Assembly: GCA_016210375.1 (NCBI GenBank)
Contig: JACQUH010000034.1
Span: 1-16,330, forward strand
Reading direction: 5' to 3'
DNA: 16,330 bases
DNA from: Chloroflexota bacterium
GTDB taxonomy: Bacteria; Chloroflexota; Dehalococcoidia; Lucifugimonadales; JACPCL1
The notes under the pieces are model-generated. The model was not told the origin of the DNA. It worked only from the letters and a program-made list of their open reading frames with translations, and did not search any database. Numbering within the stretch: the first letter of the stretch is position 1; the number at the start of each line of letters is the position of its first letter. Shown here one piece after another: positions 6,775 through 13,810 of the stretch. Position numbers and translations under genes: made by a program.

Positions 6775-7335
6775 CTAGCCCCCTGTCGCCGCCGTCGTCA
6801 GCTTCTGGGCAAAGTGCTGGCGAAACTTGGCCAGCTTGGGAGAGATAACGAACTGGCAGTAGCCTTGCTCGGGGTTGCGCCGGTAGTAGTCCCGGTGGTA
6901 CTCCTCGGCGGGGTAGAAGACTCCGACAGGGGCAATCTGCGTCACAATTGGGCTGGGGAACACCCCCTGAGTCTTCATCTGCACCATCACCTCCTCCGCC
7001 GTCCTTTTCTGGGCATCGTTGTGGTAGAAAACCGCCGAGCGGTACTGCGTGCCCACATCGTGCCCCTGGCGGTTCAGCGTCGTCGGGTCATGGGTGGCGA
7101 AGAAGACCTCCAGGATTTCACGATAGGAGATGACGCTGGGGTCATAAGTGACCTGGGCGGCCTCGGCGTGGCCGGTGGTTCCGGTGCACACCTGGTAGTA
7201 CGTGGGATCGGCGATGCTGCCGCCAGTATACCCGGACAGCACGCTTTTGACGCCTCGCACCTGCTGGAACACGGCTTCCGTGCACCAGAAGCACCCGCCG
7301 GCCAGCGTGGCCCTCTCCAGGGTAGGGGTAGTCAT
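6775..7335 (-). CDS. msrA: Peptide-methionine (S)-S-oxide reductase
   Basis: MsrA reduces methionine-S-sulfoxide in proteins and free methionine, repairing oxidative damage in the cytoplasm, with electrons usually from thioredoxin. The 186 residues are full length. GGCFWC at 13-18 carries the catalytic Cys15 (with Cys18). YYQVCTGTTGHAEA has the family's conserved block. THDPTTLNRQGHDVGTQYRS and the C-terminal GYCQFVISPKL with the likely resolving Cys160 follow. The start at ATG 7335 has an excellent AGGAGGT (7341-7347), five bases upstream. It is a single gene, convergent with the lipoprotein pair and divergent from the MFS gene at 7495. No MsrB domain is fused and no msrB is visible nearby. 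Confidence 0.97.
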   Translation of the reverse strand: MTTPTLERATLAGGCFWCTEAVFQQVRGVKSVLSGYTGGSIADPTYYQVCTGTTGHAEAAQVTYDPSVISYREILEVFFATHDPTTLNRQGHDVGTQYRSAVFYHNDAQKRTAEEVMVQMKTQGVFPSPIVTQIAPVGVFYPAEEYHRDYYRRNPEQGYCQFVISPKLAKFRQHFAQKLTTAATGG

Positions 7336-7494
7336 AAGACACCTCCTGAAACGACCGTATGAGAATAGACAACAGCGGGGGCTTTGAGTCTTTTACATAA
7401 CGTAGATACGAACCCTGGCTGAGAGACCCTTTTCAGCACACTGTTAGGTGCGGTAAAGTCACTCTTAGCCTGCGGTCAGCAGTCGGACAAAGAA

Positions 7495-8766
7495 TTGCGA
7501 CTTCCAAAACTTGCGGGTCTCTGGCAGAATGCCGACTTCATAAAGCTGTGGACTGGCCAGACGGTTTCCATATTTGGAACGTTGATGGGAGCACTCCAGT
7601 TCACTGCGGTGCTCGTCCTACATGCTACGCCATTCCAGATGGGTGTGCTAGCGGCACTCCGTGTTGCGCCAGGGCTCATTGTTGGACTCGTTGCTGGAGT
7701 GTGGGTTGACCGCCTGCGGCGCCGTCCCATCCTCGTTGCCGCCGATCTTGGCCGAGCGGCGCTCATGGGGTCCATCCCCGCCGCCTTCTTCATAGGCCAG
7801 CTACGCATCCAGCATCTGTACTTTGTAGCCTTCGCCAGCGGAGTCCTCACCATATTCTTCGACGTGGCCTACCGCTCTTATCTCCCTTCCCTTGTCCTAA
7901 AAAAAGACCTCGTGGAAGCCAACAGCAAGCTTTCGGCCAGCGAGTCAGTAGTAGAGGTCATTGCTTTTAGCGTTGGTGGGTGGATTTCCCAGCTCCTAAG
8001 CGCCATAGCCCTTGCGGCAATTGACGCCTTGTCATTTCTTGTGTCAGGTATCTCTCTGGCGCTGGTCCACAGGAGCGAGCCAAGTTCGGAGTTTGCTTCC
8101 AAGGCTTCAGACCTGCGGCGAGAGGTTGCAGAGGGTCTGTCGTTAGTCTGGAGTAATGCCATTCTCCGGCCAATCGCGGGTAGCACTCTCGCCTTGGGGT
8201 TCTCAACCGGTGTTGTCGGTGCATTGATTTTAGTTTTCGGCATCAGGGAGCTGGGATTCCAGCCAGGTGCGCTGGGAACGATATTCGCGGTAGGCGGTGT
8301 CAGCGCCATATTTGGCGCGGTCTATGCGGGACGGCTTACGCACCGCTTCGGGGTGGGGCCAACTATGGTCGGCGGATTGCTGATTTTCGTGCTGTCCATA
8401 TTCTTTATCCCCGCGGCCAGCGGACCACTGTTTGTTGCCGGGGCGTTCCTAGTAGCGCAGCAATTGGGAGACGGCCCGATGACCGTTCACGAAATCAATC
8501 AGATGAGCCTTCGTCAAGCCATCACCCCAGGGCGAATGCTCGGACGCGTCAACGCTAGCATACGGGTTATTGAGCTAAGCGCAATGCTAATTGGGTCCCT
8601 TGTGGCAGGCGTGCTCGGTGAGGTCATAGGCATGCGCCTGACGCTGGTGGTAGGAGCGTGTGTGGGACTGCTTGGTGTGCTGTGGCTGGCAGTTTCACCT
8701 GTACTCAAGATCAAAGCTATCTCTTCGTCAATGGATGAGTCCTCTTCATCACCGGAGGCAGGATAA
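7495..8766 (+). CDS. MFS exporter, DHA3-like
   Basis: A 423-residue, about 12-helix major facilitator protein. It starts RLPKLAGLWQNADFIKLWTGQTVSIFGT, the usual opening of the MFS subgroup that includes macrolide and enterobactin exporters (MefA/EntS-like). It has the loop 2-3 motif GVWVDRLRRRP at residues 68-78 and ends in a Ser-rich cytoplasmic tail. The frame has no ATG or GTG upstream, so TTG at 7495 is the only reasonable start; its ribosome binding site is weak (GGA at about -9). A second possibility is that the sequenced 5' end is imperfect. It exports a small compound by proton antiport if it follows its family; the substrate cannot be read from the sequence. It stands alone and is divergent from msrA. 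Confidence 0.87.
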   Translation: MRLPKLAGLWQNADFIKLWTGQTVSIFGTLMGALQFTAVLVLHATPFQMGVLAALRVAPGLIVGLVAGVWVDRLRRRPILVAADLGRAALMGSIPAAFFIGQLRIQHLYFVAFASGVLTIFFDVAYRSYLPSLVLKKDLVEANSKLSASESVVEVIAFSVGGWISQLLSAIALAAIDALSFLVSGISLALVHRSEPSSEFASKASDLRREVAEGLSLVWSNAILRPIAGSTLALGFSTGVVGALILVFGIRELGFQPGALGTIFAVGGVSAIFGAVYAGRLTHRFGVGPTMVGGLLIFVLSIFFIPAASGPLFVAGAFLVAQQLGDGPMTVHEINQMSLRQAITPGRMLGRVNASIRVIELSAMLIGSLVAGVLGEVIGMRLTLVVGACVGLLGVLWLAVSPVLKIKAISSSMDESSSSPEAG

Positions 8767-8989
8767 GTTGATGCCAGAGGCCATTGACCGTTTGAATAGA
8801 GCAAGGGCATAGATACCAGTAGCTGCCTTAGCCTAAGTGTCAAGTCAGGCCGCAGAAAGTTCAAGTACTGTTCACAGAGGCTCGCCCTTGTTGACGAGAG
8901 GTGAAACTTTCTTGAGGGCTTTTGCACTAAACTGGCCTATGGTAAATGGCATTCTGGGACGGAGGCCACGCGGTCATCACTGTACAAGC
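8767..8989. other. Intergenic, nothing recognised
   Basis: These 223 bases separate the stops of convergent genes. I see no strong hairpin, promoter or coding frame with protein-like composition. Confidence 0.6.
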
Positions 8990-9345
8990 CTATCTCCCCG
9001 CGAGCTTGATGGCCTCCCGCACAACCATATTCAAGAGGTACAGGCACAGGACTGCCCCTGGCAGCAGTCCTAGAATGGCGCCCGCAGTAGAGCGCAGCAA
9101 CCAGCGCAACGCTACGAATGCTAGTCCAAGACCACCCACGGACGTGCCTAGCGCGATAGATATCCAGACCACGGCGGCTGAAGTGCTCAGTCGGCCGGGC
9201 CCATCAAAGCTAAGGGCCAGCGCGTAGAGGAGCATGGCATAGCTTAATGCTGCTGAGATAACCAGGCCTAGACCTACGCTGGCTATGAACCGGACTATGC
9301 CTCTGCTACATGAAATCAGATTTTCCTCCCACCCCTTTTTTTCAT
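8990..9345 (-). CDS. Small three-helix membrane protein, possible frameshift at start
   Basis: An unrecognised hydrophobic protein. The clear ATG-started part (9235-8990) is 81 residues. The same frame continues upstream without a stop to about 9370 and encodes a good membrane segment (RGIVRFIASVGLGLVISAAL), so 9235 is too late a start. There is no ATG, GTG or TTG in that frame upstream. An ATG at 9343-9345 is one base out of frame and separated by a run of seven A (9336-9342) and four G. One extra base there would give MKKKGWEENLISCSRGIVRF, a natural-looking N-terminus, and about 118 residues with three helices (near 15-43, 55-82 and 88-112). Either an assembly or sequencing slip, real decay, or slippage at the A run explains it. 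AGGAAAAT (9319-9326) could serve a non-standard CTG or ATT start instead. Function unknown. Confidence 0.6.
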
Positions 9346-9378
9346 TGAGAGGTTGTGAAGAAACAGGTTAGCAAGTCA

Positions 9379-9398
9379 CGGGCCGATGCCTCGGCCCG
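9379..9398. terminator. Short hairpin downstream of the duplicated-domain lipoprotein
   Basis: CGGGCCGA (9379-9386) pairs perfectly with TCGGCCCG (9391-9398) around TGCC. It lies 60-80 bases past the stop of the minus-strand gene ending at 9459. There is no T run, so a terminator role is likely but not certain. Confidence 0.5.
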
Positions 9399-9458
9399 AC
9401 TCTCGCTACAGCCGCAAAAAGCTAGACCAATAACAGCGGTTGTTCTCCTGTCAGGACA

Positions 9459-10931
9459 CTAGCGAATGCCGGTGTCAATATTGATCTCCAGCGTGGTCAC
9501 CTCATTGGCAACCACCTCTACCTTCCGCGGCAGGGCTGTCTTGCACCCGAGGAAGTCGCAGTTGGTCAGGGTGACCTTGTACACTTCCACTGCCACCTGG
9601 GCCTTGAACCACCCGTCCTGCGTCAGCGGCACCTCAAGTCTTTTCCCCGCCTCCGATTCCAGGACCAGGTACCGGGAAGAGTAGACATCGGGTGTAGGGT
9701 TCGGGCACGGTTCCACGGGACACAGAGGGCCTATCCTGACCTGGCCGTACAGCACACCCATCCCTTCCCCGGGCCATGGTGAAGGTACAGGACTTGGGTC
9801 CGGCGGAGGAACCGGCTCTTGGTACACGTAGCAGCCCCAGCTCCGAATATACCTCACCATGATAGTGAGTTGTTTGCCTTCCACCACCCACTTGCCCGCC
9901 ACGACGGATTCTTCGCTCTCCGCATACGAGGGCGCGACGCCGCCTACCATGCCACCAGCCGTTGTCTCGCCGGTGGAGCTGGGTGGCACTGCTCTAGGCT
10001 CCAGGACATCATACTTGAGCACGATCCGGCCGGAAGGGGTGTCCAGGTACATGTTGTCGCCTTCCCGGACTACCTTGCCGATGGCGGCAATCTCGCCCGC
10101 AAACAGGTCCATCTCCGTTGGCCTGCACATCGGTGGTCTTGGAGTCACTGTGCCGGAGCACGGGTATTCTGGAACGTAGAGAGCGATCACCGGCTCATCA
10201 GGCCCATGGGCCGATGATACGGAGATAGTCGGGCGCATGTAGATACTTGGCTCGGTGGAGACCACGCCCCAGGTCACAATCTTCTTGCCCGAGTAGGCCT
10301 CCAGCTTCTTAGCCACGTCATCCGACTGCGGCAGCAGCACCCAGGTGTCGCATCCCCGATCCAACTCAAGATGCCTGCCCTCCAACTCGCTCACCACCAC
10401 CACGCCCACCCAGCTATAGAGCTGCTCCCGTATCCCACCTGGGCAAGGATACTCCGGAACCGCGACCTCGGGCATCGCATCGTCGGGGCCGTACACGGTT
10501 TCCACACTGATGGTCTGGCGTCCGTCGGGCGTGGCTCCTCGCACCACGACGCCCCAGACAACCATCTTACGGCCGGCGTTATCGGTCGCTTTACGTTCAG
10601 GTTCAGGGGAACCAAAGCTGAGCGCCCAGGTATCGCACGGTCTTACGAGCTCGATCCCGCGCAGCTCGCTGACGACGATCTGGCCTCCCCACTGGTAGCG
10701 CATGGACTGATCCCCCACCACTACAGGAGAGTTGCCAACGCCGCTTGAGTCATTCCTTGTCTCGCCCGGGGGTGCATTCGTGGTATCCCTTTCTCTAGTG
10801 AGGTTTGAGGCAGAGCCCGTTGGGGTCCGGGCCTGCTCGCAGCCACTCAGAACCAAGGCGACCACCGTACCCAAGAGAAGGAAAGTAGATAGCAGTCTCC
10901 CTTTGGCCTTGGGGCTAGTGCTCCGATACAT
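9459..10931 (-). CDS. Lipoprotein with internally duplicated domain
   Basis: A 490-residue exported protein. The signal ends LVLSGC, giving lipidated Cys31; AAAGGAGG (10939-10946) lies seven bases before the ATG. After a linker, two homologous units of about 90 residues follow. One runs from IVVSELRGIELVRPCDTW through VWGVVV, TISVETVYGPD and VPEYPCPG. The other runs from VVVSELEGRHLELDRGCDTW through TWGVV, TISVSSAHGPD and VPEYPCSG. A third, more distant unit (LFAGEIAAIGKVVREGDNMYL..GRIVLKYDV) may be a small beta barrel. The last 110 residues (GVLYGQVRIGPLCPVEPCP to the end) look like a carboxypeptidase-regulatory-type beta domain, found in many cell-surface proteins. Paired cysteines in each unit suggest disulfides. 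I do not recognise a function. It is a single gene. Confidence 0.85.
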   Translation of the reverse strand: MYRSTSPKAKGRLLSTFLLLGTVVALVLSGCEQARTPTGSASNLTRERDTTNAPPGETRNDSSGVGNSPVVVGDQSMRYQWGGQIVVSELRGIELVRPCDTWALSFGSPEPERKATDNAGRKMVVWGVVVRGATPDGRQTISVETVYGPDDAMPEVAVPEYPCPGGIREQLYSWVGVVVVSELEGRHLELDRGCDTWVLLPQSDDVAKKLEAYSGKKIVTWGVVSTEPSIYMRPTISVSSAHGPDEPVIALYVPEYPCSGTVTPRPPMCRPTEMDLFAGEIAAIGKVVREGDNMYLDTPSGRIVLKYDVLEPRAVPPSSTGETTAGGMVGGVAPSYAESEESVVAGKWVVEGKQLTIMVRYIRSWGCYVYQEPVPPPDPSPVPSPWPGEGMGVLYGQVRIGPLCPVEPCPNPTPDVYSSRYLVLESEAGKRLEVPLTQDGWFKAQVAVEVYKVTLTNCDFLGCKTALPRKVEVVANEVTTLEINIDTGIR

Positions 10932-11120
10932 ACGAACGCCTCCTTTCCAGGTGCCTGGGCACGCTCGGATCGTGTTCTACTACCAAGACGGTTGTGGGGG
11001 GCCAAAGGTTCCCGATACAGCCTGCGGGGCATCACCGCGGTGGGTTAAAGGGTTTAACGACCCACTAGCGCGTTCGTCAGGCCATTGGGAGGCTTCTGGG
11101 GAAGGGGGGAAGGTAAGTGC

Positions 11121-11155
11121 AAAATCTGGGCACGGCGGAGCCGTGCCCAGATTTT
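11121..11155. repeat. Perfect 16-bp palindrome, family A
   Basis: AAAATCTGGGCACGGC (11121-11136) and GCCGTGCCCAGATTTT (11140-11155) are exact complements with GGA between. A second copy stands at 15428-15462. It may form a strong stem, and its T run could terminate transcription. Confidence 0.9.
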
Positions 11156-11278
11156 CACAACAATCCCATCCTTCTAGCTGCGGAAGGGGAGAGGTTAAAT
11201 ATAACTCTTTCCTCAAAGAGGAAGGAGAGAGTTGGCTATTGTCACCCCGTTTAGAAACTGCTGCAAAATGGTTTTTCA

Positions 11279-11306
11279 CCCCAGCCCTTCAGCCGAAGGG
11301 CTGGGG
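11279..11306. terminator. 12-bp hairpin in spacer
   Basis: CCCCAGCCCTTC (11279-11290) pairs perfectly with GAAGGGCTGGGG (11295-11306) around AGCC. A T run (11272-11276) lies on its left side on the plus strand, so neither strand gives the classic stem-then-T order. It could be a dispersed repeat rather than a terminator. Confidence 0.5.
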
Positions 11307-11381
11307 CATCATGCCGCCCCCTTATGGTCGTTAGCGCAATAGTTGCGCCTGTTCTGACCCCTCCCCTCCTTCGCTGAAGGA

Positions 11382-11409
11382 TCCCCCTCTCCCCCGAGGG
11401 AGAAGGGGA
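11382..11409. repeat. Palindrome of family B beside the hydrolase stop
   Basis: TCCCCCTCTCCC (11382-11393) pairs with GGGAGAAGGGGA (11398-11409) with one mismatch. It is one of several CCCTCTCCC/GGGAGAGG-type palindromes in the window. Lying 20 bases after the stop of the minus-strand hydrolase, it may also end that transcript. Confidence 0.75.
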
Positions 11410-11427
11410 CTTCTAGCCTCTTTCTAT

Positions 11428-13449
11428 CTATTTCAACACCAGCGGTGCCAGCGGCACGGTAGGGTCCAGGGGGTTACGCCGCATGGCTGCCGCCACGTAC
11501 CGCTCGGCGTCTTCGTCCAGGAGCAGCCCCTGGGCCACCAGCTTCTCCACCGCCCTGGCTATCGCTCGCACGTAGGCGGCGTGGGTGGGATAGCGCTCCT
11601 CAATGGACGGGCGAGGGTCGCCTTTGGCCTCCCGCTCCGCTCTGGTGCGAGGAAAGGGGATGAAGCTACCTGTAAGGCTGGCCATCTCGCCTTCCGCAAA
11701 ACCCTTGCGTCGCAGGCTCCATCCCGTGTGCGTTCCCACGGGCGCTTCAATCTCCGGCGAGCGCAGACCGCCCAGCTCGTTGCCGTCGGCGTCCACGGCC
11801 GGCACCTGGACGGGGTACTCCTGGCCTGGCACGGCCCTGGGCGGGTGCTGGGTGTCAACGCCTTTCTTGTCAAAGTCGGGGCCGTAGTCGTACCGGGGTA
11901 GCCGGCTTGGGCTAATGGGCAGGTTGACTCCTGGCACCTTCGGGAAGTGCGCTTTCACCACCTCCGCCGGGGCCAGAGTACCGCTGGCGCGGGAGGGCAC
12001 CAGGCTGGGTGGCGGGGGCGTGCTATGAGTGGCCCATTCGTCCATCAACGACAGGGCGTTGCGGAGGAAGGGGCTGGTAGCCATGGTGTTCGGGGCCTGC
12101 TGGGTAATGTCTTCCAGGGGCGCGGTAGCGCCGGCGTGCTGGGCGCCGGACAGGACGTACATGCGCACCCTTTCCTCCGGCAGGGGCAGGTCGTCGCCGC
12201 TGCGAGGGTCGGTGTGGCCCAGGGAGGCGTGGCGCTGCCAGTACTCTGTCCCTGAATGGGTGTGCATGACCAGCGGGTCCGTACCCGGACGCTTGAAGGT
12301 GCTGTCCAGCTCCTCGGTGAAGGGATCGGGCACGGGAGTGTAGGCGAAGGGGTACCGTTCGGAAGGCCACGAATGCTCCTCGTGCTGGCGGGGAAACCGT
12401 CCCACCTGGGCGAAGCGGGTGTTGACGAAGACGCGACCGCCCCCGGAAACGTGGACGTAGGCGGCGTCAAACACGCGGCGGCCCGCGGGGTCTGCGTTGT
12501 AGCCATCGTAAACGAACTGGCGGATGACCCTGGCGCTGAGAGAAGAACCAGCGATATAGGCCTTCTCCACCGTGCCGGCCAGTGGATTTGGCTGGCCGGC
12601 GGCGTCCGCCTTCTCGTATTTCAGCAGGGAAGTGAGGTCACGGATGCCGGTCATGCCCAGGCCCATGACTCGGGATCCCTCCGTCTCATAGACAAGCTCG
12701 TAGATCCAGCCGGGCTTGAAGCCTCCCTTTACGTAGCAGTCGGTAGGGGAGGGCGTGACCTTGACCTGGCCGGTCCTGGGGTCTTTCTCTGCCTTGGCGA
12801 AGGCCCAGTCGCCAGCGTTCAGGGATTGGCGAGGGTCTGCCTCTCGCTCCCTCATCGTGAAGACGGAATGGCGGGTGTCCATGTCCACCGCCAGGTAGGA
12901 GCGGATGACCGGCGCGCCGCTAAGGGGCATGGTGAGCACCCCATCTCGCTCGGCGATGAACTCCTGGCGCACCGTGCCGCGCAGCCTTTTGCCGTTTTCC
13001 TGAGCCTCGGGCAGGTTAGCCGTCAGCAGGCCGTTCCCAGGCAGGAGGTCGCCTTGCCAGCCGTGCCAGAGGATGGTGTAGCCCCGGCGCAGCAGAAAGC
13101 CATTGCCGGCATCGGCCAGCGTCATGGGGTCCGGGTTCGGGGCGCCATCGCACATGCTCCGGAGCACCGTCTTGTTCCCCCGGTTGTTCACGTCGTATAG
13201 GATGCGGCGGTTGCCTTTGCCCAGGTCTACAGGCTTCATGATGTCCAGGTCGCCGCTGAACTCCACCAGGCCCCTGCCATTGCGGGGAGCCAGCCCCAGG
13301 TCCACGATGTTCCCGTTGGCGGGGTCCCCAGGGTCCAGGGCAAACTCCACCTTGCCCACCAGTCGCTCATAGGGGCCTGTGCTGCCAAAGGAGTGACCCT
13401 CAGCGAAGGGCTTGCGCTGGGTGAGCTTTAGTCGTACCTCGGTCTTCAT
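11428..13449 (-). CDS. Alpha/beta hydrolase domain protein, Abhydrolase_10 type
   Basis: A 673-residue protein. It opens with the family's GPYERLVGKVEFALDP..NIVDLGLAPRN segment. GYTILWHGWQGDL lies near residue 120. The nucleophile elbow GSSLSARVIRQFVYDGYN puts the presumed catalytic serine near residue 303, where related proteins read GVSQSGRFLRQF. HTHSGTEYWQRHASLGHTD..G and SGAQHAG (His near 438) look like the rest of the active site. Its usual members are uncharacterised hydrolases, some near catabolic genes; the substrate is unknown. ATG 13449 is preferred because GAGGGGG lies seven to thirteen bases upstream; the ATG at 13467 has no ribosome binding site. There is no signal peptide, so it is cytoplasmic. 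The next gene upstream on the same strand ends at 13811, beyond a cluster of palindromes, so co-transcription is doubtful. Confidence 0.88.
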   Translation of the reverse strand: MKTEVRLKLTQRKPFAEGHSFGSTGPYERLVGKVEFALDPGDPANGNIVDLGLAPRNGRGLVEFSGDLDIMKPVDLGKGNRRILYDVNNRGNKTVLRSMCDGAPNPDPMTLADAGNGFLLRRGYTILWHGWQGDLLPGNGLLTANLPEAQENGKRLRGTVRQEFIAERDGVLTMPLSGAPVIRSYLAVDMDTRHSVFTMREREADPRQSLNAGDWAFAKAEKDPRTGQVKVTPSPTDCYVKGGFKPGWIYELVYETEGSRVMGLGMTGIRDLTSLLKYEKADAAGQPNPLAGTVEKAYIAGSSLSARVIRQFVYDGYNADPAGRRVFDAAYVHVSGGGRVFVNTRFAQVGRFPRQHEEHSWPSERYPFAYTPVPDPFTEELDSTFKRPGTDPLVMHTHSGTEYWQRHASLGHTDPRSGDDLPLPEERVRMYVLSGAQHAGATAPLEDITQQAPNTMATSPFLRNALSLMDEWATHSTPPPPSLVPSRASGTLAPAEVVKAHFPKVPGVNLPISPSRLPRYDYGPDFDKKGVDTQHPPRAVPGQEYPVQVPAVDADGNELGGLRSPEIEAPVGTHTGWSLRRKGFAEGEMASLTGSFIPFPRTRAEREAKGDPRPSIEERYPTHAAYVRAIARAVEKLVAQGLLLDEDAERYVAAAMRRNPLDPTVPLAPLVLK

Positions 13450-13486
13450 AGGTGGCCCCCTCTCCATAAACTGGTAGTAAGTGTAG

Positions 13487-13532
13487 CCTCTCCCAAGGGA
13501 GAGGAAAAGCCCCTTCCCTCACAGGGAAGGGG
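13487..13532. repeat. Two adjacent family B palindromes
   Basis: CCTCTCCC (13487-13494) pairs with GGGAGAGG (13497-13504). CCCCTTCCCT (13510-13519) pairs with AGGGAAGGGG (13523-13532). Both are perfect, with loops of two and three bases. GGGGTTAGGTTAG follows at 13535. Confidence 0.85.
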
Positions 13533-13595
13533 ACGGGGTTAGGTTAGACCTCACCTCGTCCCTCTCCTAAAGGGAGAGGGGGACGAGAGACTAGG

Positions 13596-13634
13596 GATTC
13601 GGTGTGATGCGGCCTTGCCGCATCACACCGAATC
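13596..13634. repeat. Perfect 18-bp inverted repeat
   Basis: GATTCGGTGTGATGCGGC (13596-13613) and GCCGCATCACACCGAATC (13617-13634) are exact complements around CTT. It is unrelated in sequence to the GC-rich palindromes around it and is the longest perfect stem in the window. It could be a terminator-like stem, a protein-binding site or another dispersed element. Confidence 0.9.
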
Positions 13635-13646
13635 ATACCTATCTTC

Positions 13647-13672
13647 TCCCCCTTCCCTTGAGGGAAGGGGGA
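13647..13672. repeat. Perfect 12-bp family B palindrome
   Basis: TCCCCCTTCCCT (13647-13658) pairs exactly with AGGGAAGGGGGA (13661-13672) around TG. GGGGGTTAGGTTAG follows at 13677, as after the copy ending at 13532. Confidence 0.9.
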
Positions 13673-13730
13673 TTAAGGGGGTTAGGTTAGTTCGTTTAAG
13701 ACCATACGTGCCAGGTTCAAAGTTCACCCA

Positions 13731-13752
13731 TCCCCCGACTTCAGTCGGGGGA
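13731..13752. terminator. Hairpin downstream of the MFS gene
   Basis: TCCCCCGACT (13731-13740) pairs perfectly with AGTCGGGGGA (13743-13752). It is about 60 bases past the stop of the minus-strand carrier gene at 13811 and has no T run. A role in ending that transcript is likely but unproven. Confidence 0.45.
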
Positions 13753-13810
13753 CATGGCTACCACTCCCGAACAAACGGAACCGATAAAGGCCCGTGGCCC
13801 AAGGGAGGCG

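Larger units (their letters stand above)
10932..11427. other. Intergenic spacer with three palindromes
   Basis: Nearly 500 bases hold the ribosome binding site of the lipoprotein gene, the palindromes at 11121, 11279 and 11382, and otherwise no convincing gene. A long plus-strand frame crosses it, but it is antisense to the lipoprotein and runs through two palindromes, so I do not call it. Confidence 0.65.
13450..13810. other. Palindrome-rich spacer
   Basis: No gene is seen in these 361 bases. They hold six stem-loops: 13487-13504, 13510-13532, 13555-13587 (bulged), 13596-13634, 13647-13672 and 13731-13752. Two of them are followed by the same GGGGTTAGGTTAG, so the spacer looks like nested or tandem insertions of small dispersed elements. 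Confidence 0.75.

Noticed and set aside
7384..7412. Possible promoter TTGAGT-17-TACGAA before the MFS exporter
   Set aside because: The -10 match is poor (three of six), so it is not reported as a feature.
10732..11334. 200-codon plus-strand frame
   Set aside because: It overlaps the lipoprotein's signal sequence antisense and crosses two palindromes; no protein-like motif.
12256..13200. 314-codon plus-strand frame opposite the alpha/beta hydrolase
   Set aside because: The minus-strand gene has family motifs throughout; the plus frame has no recognisable motif or ribosome binding site.
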